Shown: positions 14,285 to 19,782 of the stretch, one piece after another
How the letters are laid out: each line of letters opens with the position of its first letter
Position numbering within the stretch: the stretch's first letter is position 1
Origin: JAISJU01 sp031555675
GTDB lineage: Bacteria > Bacteroidota > Bacteroidia > Bacteroidales > Paludibacteraceae
Reading direction: 5' to 3'
Assembly (NCBI GenBank): GCA_031555675.1
Contig: JAVBUB010000025.1
Span: forward strand, 1-19,782
DNA: 19,782 bases
Program-made: the position numbers and the translations under genes
The notes under the pieces: model-generated
Told to the model about the DNA's origin: nothing
The model's database searches: none
The model's input: the letters and a program-made list of their open reading frames with translations, nothing else

Positions 14285-16033
14285 TTATACTCCTAATGAT
14301 TTACGTACAGCTTCAATTTTTTCATCGGCTTTTTTATTGGCCGCATCGTACTCGCTCTTCGATTTTAATTCGCCCAACACTTCTACATAGAATTTAATTT
14401 TAGGTTCTGTTCCCGAAGGACGTACAGATACTTTGGAGCCATCTTCGGTAAAGAATTGCAATACATCGGATGTTACAGGCATTTCCAGTTTGAAAGATTT
14501 TCCTGTTTTGATGTCTTTGCCCGTTAATGAATCGAAATCTTTTATTAAAACAATCGGAGATCCTGCTAATTCTTTAGGTGGATTGTTTCTAAAATCGTGC
14601 ATCATTTGTTTGATTTCATCTGCTCCGGATTTTCCTTTTTTAGTTACCGAAATTCCTTTTTCTTTGGAGAAACCGTATTCGAGGTATATATTTTGCAATA
14701 GTTCATACACTGTCATACCATTGTCTTTGGCCCAAGCAGCCATTTCGGCAATCACGACACAGGCAGAAACGGCATCTTTATCGCGAACAAAGTCTTCGGC
14801 CAAATAACCGTAGCTTTCCTCACCACCGCCAATGTAGTTCATCTTGCCTTCTTCTTTTTTCATGACATCGGCAATCCATTTGAATCCGGTATATACATCA
14901 AAACAGATTACTCCATTCTTTTCGGCCACTGTTTTTATCAATTCAGTGGTAACAATTGTTTTTACAATATATTCTTTGCCTTTTACTTTTCCTAGTTCTT
15001 TCCAGCGACGGATTAAATAATAAGTCAACATCATGGCTGTTTGCTGTCCGTTTACGAGGATCCATTCGTTTTTATCATTTTTAACTGCAATACCGACTCT
15101 ATCTGAATCGGGATCGGAAGCCATCACAATATCGGCATTTGTTTCTTTCGCTTTTTCCACGGCCATGGCCAATGCAGCAGGTTCTTCGGGATTAGGAGAA
15201 ACAACTGTAGGGAAGTTTCCACTTACCACATCTTGCTCGGGAACATGGATAATATTTTTAAACCCGATTGCTTGTAATGTACATGGAATAAGTTTAACAC
15301 CTGTACCGTGTATTGGTGTATAAACGATTTTCATATCACTATGGCGTGCAATGGCATCGGGCGAAAGCGCTATTGTTTTAATTTTGTCGATGTACATTTT
15401 GTCCATCTTTTCGCCAATAATTTCAATCAGTGCTTTATTGCCTTCGTACTTAATATCGTCAACAGATTTGATGTTGTTGACTTCGGCAATTACATTTTCA
15501 TCGTGTGGCGGTACCATTTGTGCACCATCATTCCAATAGGCTTTGTATCCGTTGTATTCTTTCGGATTGTGGCTAGCGGTAATAATAATACCACTTTGAC
15601 ATTTGAGTTCTCTGATTGTAAATGAAATTTCCGGCGTAGGGCGTAAATCGTCGAACAGATAGGCTTTTATTCCATTAGCTGAAAAAATATTAGCTGATAT
15701 TTCGGCAAATTTACGGCTATTGTTACGGCAATCGTATCCGATCACTACCGAAATTTGAGGAATGTCTTTAAATTGTTGCTTCAAATAATTAGAAAGCCCT
15801 TGGGTAGCAGCTCCAACAGTATATATATTCATTCTGTTTGTTCCCACTCCCATAATGCCGCGTAAGCCTCCTGTTCCAAATTCGAGGTCTTTATAAAATG
15901 CTTCGATAAGTTCGGTCTTATCTTCGGTATCCATCATTCTTTTTACTTCGTTTTTGGTTTCCTGGTCATAATTTCCATTTAACCAAACTTGTGCTTTCTT
16001 GAAGACTTCATCTATCAAAGTATTATCTGCCAT
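14285..16033 (-). CDS. Phosphoglucomutase/phosphomannomutase (alpha-D-phosphohexomutase)
   Basis: It interconverts hexose 1- and 6-phosphates in the cytoplasm, linking glycogen/maltodextrin breakdown and cell-envelope sugar synthesis to glycolysis. The 582-residue protein has four domains in order: the phosphoserine loop TASHNPKEYNG with Ser154, the Mg-binding DPDSDR loop (Asp307, Asp309, Asp311), the sugar-binding GGEESYGY loop, and the phosphate-binding RPSGTEPKIKFY loop around Ser540. Length and motifs are as in the PgcA-like group rather than short GlmM proteins. Whether glucose or mannose phosphate is preferred cannot be told. A CAAAAATA at 16127-16134 (TATTTTTG on the minus strand) is a possible -7 element. 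Confidence 0.93.
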   Translation of the reverse strand: MADNTLIDEVFKKAQVWLNGNYDQETKNEVKRMMDTEDKTELIEAFYKDLEFGTGGLRGIMGVGTNRMNIYTVGAATQGLSNYLKQQFKDIPQISVVIGYDCRNNSRKFAEISANIFSANGIKAYLFDDLRPTPEISFTIRELKCQSGIIITASHNPKEYNGYKAYWNDGAQMVPPHDENVIAEVNNIKSVDDIKYEGNKALIEIIGEKMDKMYIDKIKTIALSPDAIARHSDMKIVYTPIHGTGVKLIPCTLQAIGFKNIIHVPEQDVVSGNFPTVVSPNPEEPAALAMAVEKAKETNADIVMASDPDSDRVGIAVKNDKNEWILVNGQQTAMMLTYYLIRRWKELGKVKGKEYIVKTIVTTELIKTVAEKNGVICFDVYTGFKWIADVMKKEEGKMNYIGGGEESYGYLAEDFVRDKDAVSACVVIAEMAAWAKDNGMTVYELLQNIYLEYGFSKEKGISVTKKGKSGADEIKQMMHDFRNNPPKELAGSPIVLIKDFDSLTGKDIKTGKSFKLEMPVTSDVLQFFTEDGSKVSVRPSGTEPKIKFYVEVLGELKSKSEYDAANKKADEKIEAVRKSLGV

Positions 16034-16198
16034 TGCTCTATGTTATTATGTTTATTACTAAATTTTGGCTAAGTTATGATTTATTTTTGTCTTTCGAAAA
16101 AATAATCTTTCCAAAAAGCCTATTATCAAAAATAAATACAAATTTCTGATTTTAAAATAATTTTAATTATAAAATTAGAATCATATAAAAAAAATGTT

Positions 16199-16206
16199 TA
16201 TCTTTG
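16199..16206 (+). promoter_or_regulatory. Candidate -7 element for the TetR gene
   Basis: TATCTTTG matches TAnnTTTG, about 115 bases before the start codon, implying a long AT-rich leader. The rest of the 16034-16321 gap holds nothing else recognisable. Confidence 0.35.
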
Positions 16207-16321
16207 TACCTATTTAGATACTATTAATCATTCGGTTACGGTTTTTTTACAAAGGATTCTATAATTAGTTTATAAAGCATTTTATATCAATATTATTATT
16301 TAAATTTAAAGTACCAGACTT

Positions 16322-16921
16322 ATGAAAGACACAAAAGAAAGAATAATACAGGAATCGGCAAGATTATTTATGCAACAAACTTTTGACGGAACATCTGTTG
16401 CCGAAATTGGAGCCGCAGTTGGTATTTCTCCATCTAGTATTTTCTCTCATTTTAAGAGCAAAGAAGAAATTTACGTTGATACGGTTGAGAGATACATCAT
16501 CAATACTCAATTGTCTCAGAAAAAATTTGAAAATTATCAAAACATGTCGCTTCGCGAATTTATCGATCTTTATCTGGATAAAGCTAAAGAATTGATGAAT
16601 TTGGTTCAGGAATATACTCAAGGAGGCGATCAAAGCTATGTTCAATATTTTTCATTCTTACTTGAAAGCACTATTAAAAATGATGTAAGTAAAGAAAAAT
16701 TGGTGGCATTAAACGAGCAAGAAATGGAAGTTTGGGAATGTGTAGTTAAAAATGCACAAGGAAAAGGCGAAGTTTCAAGCGATATCAGTGCTCAAAGTAT
16801 TGCAGAATTATTCTGTTATTCTTTTGCCGGTATGTCATACAGCCTTTCTATAAATACGGGAGCTTCTATTAAACAACTAGAACATATGTTGAATACTGTG
16901 TATAGAATTGTTGCTAAGTAA
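16322..16921 (+). CDS. TetR/AcrR family transcriptional regulator
   Basis: This 199-residue regulator has an N-terminal helix-turn-helix (ERIIQESARLFMQQTFDGTSVAEIGAAVGISPSSIFSHFKSKEEIY, residues 6-51) and a helical ligand-binding domain typical of the family. The ligand is unknown. It stands between the phosphomutase (divergent) and the P-loop/AvrD block (convergent). TetR proteins next to AfsA- or AvrD-like genes can act as receptors for small signals, but there is no direct sequence evidence that this one does. It could equally regulate an efflux system elsewhere. A bidirectional hairpin follows six bases after its stop. Confidence 0.9.
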   Translation: MKDTKERIIQESARLFMQQTFDGTSVAEIGAAVGISPSSIFSHFKSKEEIYVDTVERYIINTQLSQKKFENYQNMSLREFIDLYLDKAKELMNLVQEYTQGGDQSYVQYFSFLLESTIKNDVSKEKLVALNEQEMEVWECVVKNAQGKGEVSSDISAQSIAELFCYSFAGMSYSLSINTGASIKQLEHMLNTVYRIVAK

Positions 16922-16926
16922 TTCGC

Positions 16927-16994
16927 AAGAAAGACACCATAACAAAAAAAGACTGTTGAGTTCAACAGTCTTTTTTTGTTATGGTGTCTTTCTT
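16927..16994. terminator. 33-bp perfect hairpin, bidirectional terminator
   Basis: Arms 16927-16959 and 16962-16994 are perfectly complementary over 33 bases with only two bases at the centre. The inner part is the classic terminator GACTGTTGA/TCAACAGTC with A7 and T7 tracts on either side, functional in both directions. The right arm overlaps the stop codon of the minus-strand ATPase (16993-16995). Confidence 0.9.
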
Positions 16995-17745
16995 ATTTTT
17001 CTAACGGAGTTTTACGAAATAAATCATAGGTGCCTGCTCCTTCCGTTCTTTCTTTTTCTATTTTTACACTATCAAATTTTTCTTTTCTCAGCATATTTGC
17101 TTTTTCTATAGCGTCTTGTATTGACATAACAGGACTTAGATGGAGAGCCGTAATCATTTTTTCGAGTCTTTTTTCCATTGTTCCGGAAGCTACAACTATA
17201 TCCAATCCAAGTTCTTTATAAGTATCCTGAAGCAAGATTTCTGATTTTTCGCGGAAAGATTCACTGGTTGGACGATGTCCATCCGGATCAAAAGGAAATT
17301 CGACAGGTAAATGAACAATGGCATCATAATGATTTTTAGTATACTCTTTTACAACCTTGCCAAATCCGGTAATAGTTTGCTCAAAAACTCTCCATTCCGG
17401 AGCATTCATAATACGGTGCAGTTTAAGTTTCCAAGGTTTTTCGGAAGGATTAAGCCCGGTAATCATGCGTGTTGTACCATAGAGCCATTCCTGCAAGGGA
17501 CAGCCGTCAGATATAAATGAGTTTCCCAGCTGCTTTTCAATAACAATCCTTTCGGTAAATCTCCTCATCCCTAATTCTATCAGTTCATGGAAATCACATT
17601 CTTCCAACCTCTTTCCAGGAAAGGTTGCAGGTAATATTTCACGCATAGTACGTGCATGGGTAGCTTGTATTCCTGTTAACAGGCTAAGGGCCAATGAAGT
17701 TGTTGTTTTACCGGTAGAATAGGTACCGCTTATTACAATTCTCAT
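16993..17745 (-). CDS. P-loop ATPase/kinase of AAA_28 (NadR kinase-like) type, intact Walker A
   Basis: This 250-residue cytosolic P-loop protein has Walker A at residues 7-15 (GTYSTGKTT). An FISDGCPLQEWLYG segment follows, as in small-molecule kinases of the NadR ribosylnicotinamide kinase/AAA_28 group. A YDAIVHLPVEFPFDPDGHRPTSESFREK segment matches the lid region of that group, in which arginine contacts phosphates. A C-terminal helix SIQDAIEKANMLRKEKF is shared with the next upstream gene product. It lacks the nucleotidyltransferase half of NadR, so NAD synthesis is not implied. The substrate is unknown; a phosphorylated sugar or nucleoside is conceivable. Its composition resembles the core genes more than the two upstream genes do. 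Confidence 0.8.
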   Translation of the reverse strand: MRIVISGTYSTGKTTTSLALSLLTGIQATHARTMREILPATFPGKRLEECDFHELIELGMRRFTERIVIEKQLGNSFISDGCPLQEWLYGTTRMITGLNPSEKPWKLKLHRIMNAPEWRVFEQTITGFGKVVKEYTKNHYDAIVHLPVEFPFDPDGHRPTSESFREKSEILLQDTYKELGLDIVVASGTMEKRLEKMITALHLSPVMSIQDAIEKANMLRKEKFDSVKIEKERTEGAGTYDLFRKTPLEK

Positions 17746-17867
17746 AATTATGTATGTTAATGATAGAATTCTAAGACATGTTTAATTCTGCAAACAAAAA
17801 ATAAATGATTATTTAATTTGAGAATTAAAAACCGATCGAAAGATACGCAAAAAATTGACATGATATG

Positions 17868-17875
17868 CAAATTTA
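17868..17875 (-). promoter_or_regulatory. Candidate -7 element for the intact P-loop ATPase
   Basis: On the minus strand this reads TAAATTTG, matching TAnnTTTG. It lies about 120 bases before the start codon and just past the hairpin at 17909-17946. No -33 element was seen, so support is weak. Confidence 0.25.
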
Positions 17876-17908
17876 AGGAAATAAAAATGAATATATGGTA
17901 GTATAAAA

Positions 17909-17946
17909 CATTCGCATGTTCAATTCACGAATTGAACATGCGAATG
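17909..17946. terminator. 18-bp perfect palindrome after the degenerate P-loop gene
   Basis: Arms 17909-17926 and 17929-17946 (CATTCGCATGTTCAATTC and complement) pair perfectly around two bases. In the minus direction a TTTTAT tract follows, so it is a probable terminator for the AvrD/P-loop transcript, though the T tract is short. It could instead be a regulator binding site. Confidence 0.6.
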
Positions 17947-17977
17947 CAATATAAAACCAGAAGAAGGAAAAGATATA

Positions 17978-18625
17978 TTAGTTTAAGTTTGAATAATTTT
18001 GTTGATTAAATACATTTGATTTAATTACCAGCATGTCTTTTTGTGCTTTATCTAATGCCGTTTGAGGAGAAATAATCATACGTAAGCCTAGTTCAGTTAT
18101 TATTTGCTCAAGTATTTCAGTCAAAATTGTATTTTTTGATATACTATAATTTTTTATTTTACTATTTTGAATCAGATTGAGCAGGCAATCATCTACTTTC
18201 TGATTTTGTAAGTCTTCTTCATCTATCCTATTTATATGAATAATGCATTGGTATTCTTTTTCTGCATATTCGGCAATAATTCTTTCCAACCCGGAAATCA
18301 TCAGCAAAGATTCTTTATCTTCGCGCTGATTTTGCATATTTTTCCTAATTGCTTTCATATGTGCCAATTCATTAAATACACTTCCATTGGATATAAAAGT
18401 ATCAAATTGCTGTTCTGCTTCAATTCGTTCGGAGAAAGATGAAAGAGTATATACAAATAATTCCTGCCAGTTCGAATTTTTTATTTCTTTATTCAATCCA
18501 TATTTAATAGCCTGGCTTGAATATGCTGTTTGCCTTACCACATCATATCCTATGATATAAGATAAAGCATTAGACAGCATTTGTCTATCCTGTGGATCTA
18601 CTCCGGTTATTGCAATTTTTTTCAT
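17978..18625 (-). CDS. Degenerate P-loop protein, paralogue of the neighbouring ATPase
   Basis: This 215-residue protein aligns by eye along its length with the intact ATPase downstream. Shared features are the initial beta strand (KKIAITGV against RIVISGT), FSERIEAEQQFDTFISNGS against FTERIVIEKQLGNSFISDGC, AEYAEKEYQCIIHI against KEYTKNHYDAIVHL, and a similar C-terminal helix (TALDKAQKDML). The Walker A position is GVDPQDRQM, without the GKT residues, so ATP hydrolysis is unlikely. The lid segment with the arginine is also shortened. It begins one base after the AvrD-like stop codon, which implies translational coupling. A regulatory or structural partner of the intact paralogue is inferred. 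No named family can be assigned with certainty. Confidence 0.7.
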   Translation of the reverse strand: MKKIAITGVDPQDRQMLSNALSYIIGYDVVRQTAYSSQAIKYGLNKEIKNSNWQELFVYTLSSFSERIEAEQQFDTFISNGSVFNELAHMKAIRKNMQNQREDKESLLMISGLERIIAEYAEKEYQCIIHINRIDEEDLQNQKVDDCLLNLIQNSKIKNYSISKNTILTEILEQIITELGLRMIISPQTALDKAQKDMLVIKSNVFNQQNYSNLN

Positions 18626-18626
18626 A

Positions 18627-19565
18627 TTAATTCGATTTTATTTGAGAAACCATCTTTATAGTTGAACTAATAGCTCCCAGTTCGCTTACAAACTGAATAC
18701 TTTTCCAGATTTCATCTCCTTTTTTTATTGTTTTTACGTCTTCAAAATACAGTTTTGAATTGTACTCTGTTTCTTCAACCGGTTCATTTATACGAACATC
18801 AAACTCTTTTAGCCAAATATTACTTCCATTATTTTTATCAGTTTTTTCTATGTAATAAAATAGAGCTTGGACCAATTGTCCTGAGATTAATATAATATCT
18901 GTCAATAAGGTGCCTTTATACAGGCTTCCGATGCCAGACTTTTGAGTAGAGGAATCTTCAATTGAAATAGACGCGGTACAAAGCATGAGTTCATCATTTA
19001 ATGTAACATCTTTTATCAAGTGCGTTCTCTTTTTATATCCTGTACAATAAATGCTGGAATTATCGGCATCTAAATAAGAAATAGAAGATAAATTCCGGCA
19101 GGTTTTTGCAGGATGATCGATTGTAATTTTGACCAAAGTTGTATTTATCTTTACCTCAAATAAACTTTTACATCTGTCCTTAGAAATCTCTGTCGAAATA
19201 AGTTTTCCTGAAATCTGAATCTTAGTATCTTCAGATAATTCTATAGAAGATTGTATCTTTGTTTTAAAATTACTAATCCAACAAGAAGAAATTTCTTTAG
19301 AGGAAATCTGAAATTCGGCTAAAAGGACCTGTTCGCAAATAATAGAAGACATGGCAATATATTCTACTGACCCCAAATGTAAATGTCTATTGGTCTTGTT
19401 TCTCCACTTATAATCCACAAAAACATTACCTGTCAAAATCTTACATTCAGGTTCATATGACAAATTTTGATAATTAAAATCAAAATGTTTAAATCCATTA
19501 GAGAAATACCTATCTTCCTCTTTACCTAAAAATTCTGTAATATTTTCTAGATACTTTAGTCCCAT
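18627..19565 (-). CDS. AvrD-like protein
   Basis: This 312-residue soluble protein has no signal peptide. It resembles the AvrD family (Pseudomonas syringae AvrD, about 311 residues) in length, in the start (YLENITEFLGKEEDRYFSNGFK) and in a duplicated layout. Half one runs about 9-150 with YFSNGFK, LGSVEYIAMSSIICEQVLLA and CWISNFKTKIQ. Half two runs about 162-310 with IYCTGYK, GTLLTDIILISGQLVQALFYYI and IWLKEFDVRIN. Each half fits one hotdog-like unit, as in the A-factor enzyme AfsA. P. syringae AvrD directs formation of syringolides, acyl-sugar elicitors. By analogy this protein may make a small acyl-derived signal or metabolite. The family call is from memory of the pattern and needs a profile search. 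Composition is more AT-rich than the core genes. Confidence 0.6.
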   Translation of the reverse strand: MGLKYLENITEFLGKEEDRYFSNGFKHFDFNYQNLSYEPECKILTGNVFVDYKWRNKTNRHLHLGSVEYIAMSSIICEQVLLAEFQISSKEISSCWISNFKTKIQSSIELSEDTKIQISGKLISTEISKDRCKSLFEVKINTTLVKITIDHPAKTCRNLSSISYLDADNSSIYCTGYKKRTHLIKDVTLNDELMLCTASISIEDSSTQKSGIGSLYKGTLLTDIILISGQLVQALFYYIEKTDKNNGSNIWLKEFDVRINEPVEETEYNSKLYFEDVKTIKKGDEIWKSIQFVSELGAISSTIKMVSQIKSN

Positions 19566-19782
19566 TTTATGATGTTTTCATTATTGTGTAAAAGTAGGTC
19601 GCAAATACCTAAATTTAAAATGGATTTTTGCTAGAATATTCAAAGAATATCAGAATTATCCATAAAATAGAACCCATAAAGTAGAGTTATTATTAGTTTT
19701 TCATTAAAAACCCAAACTATTTTTTGTTATTTTATGGATTATTGCTAATCTTTTTCTAAATTTACGGATTATTACTAAAAAA
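19566..19782. other. Region upstream of the AvrD-like gene with repeated TTTATGGATTATT units
   Basis: No gene is seen. TTTATGGATTATTGCTAA (19731-19748) recurs as TTTACGGATTATTACTAA (19761-19778), 30 bases apart with two differences. The same unit occurs inverted at 19654-19669, matching 19728-19743 at 15 of 16 positions. These could be regulator binding sites or the edge of a repeat array that continues past the window. A clear -7 element for the AvrD-like gene was not found. Confidence 0.4.

Noticed and set aside
16993..17745. Calling the intact P-loop protein NadR
   Set aside because: Only the kinase-like fold resembles NadR. The NMN adenylyltransferase and DNA-binding parts are absent and the context is not NAD metabolism.
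18627..19565. Treating the AvrD-like protein as a virulence effector
   Set aside because: AvrD itself is an enzyme for elicitor synthesis, not an injected effector. There is no secretion signal and the organism shows no sign of being a plant pathogen here.

Overview
The window looks like a chromosomal segment of a Bacteroidota bacterium, most likely order Bacteroidales. It is AT-rich. The upstream regions carry TAnnTTTG-type -7 elements rather than sigma70 boxes and have weak Shine-Dalgarno sequences. The gene content is also typical: a DUF3822/rsmD/DUF2007 run, HisIE fusion, reverse rubrerythrin with a PerR-like regulator, and a cytosolic GH13 amylase. The genus cannot be fixed from the sequence alone. 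No rRNA, tRNA, CRISPR array or transposase was seen.

Layout. 1-5130 (+): the 3' part of recQ, hisA, hisIE, a DUF3822 protein, rsmD and a DUF2007 membrane-anchored protein. 5148-6737: a divergent pair, a Crp/Fnr-type regulator (-) and an iron-sulfur protein (+), sharing a 22-bp palindromic operator. 7036-8832 (+): ribosomal protein S1, closed by a strong hairpin. 8914-10092 (-): reverse rubrerythrin and a PerR-like Fur protein whose promoter holds two perfect 15-bp Per-box palindromes. 10265-11206 (+): ribonuclease Z. 11196-16033 (-): alpha-amylase, an RlmI-type rRNA methyltransferase and a phosphoglucomutase/phosphomannomutase. 16322-16921 (+): a TetR regulator.

16993-19565 (-) is the accessory and most interesting part. 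It encodes an AvrD-like protein, a P-loop protein that has lost its Walker A motif (one base after AvrD), and an intact P-loop ATPase/kinase that looks like a paralogue of the degenerate one. A 33-bp perfect palindrome separates this block from the TetR gene. AvrD of Pseudomonas syringae directs synthesis of a small secreted signal/elicitor (syringolides), so an AvrD homologue beside a kinase-like pair and a TetR regulator suggests an uncharacterised small-molecule signalling or biosynthesis locus. That role is inference.

Four intergenic regions hold different long inverted repeats (2532-2668, 6743-6886, 12883-13002, 14206-14280), apparently four families of small palindromic repeats. Two create spurious upstream start codons for hisIE and the rRNA methyltransferase. 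One appears to have become the translated N-terminus of the amylase. The housekeeping genes cover DNA repair, histidine synthesis, translation, rRNA/tRNA maturation, sugar-phosphate metabolism and peroxide defence.
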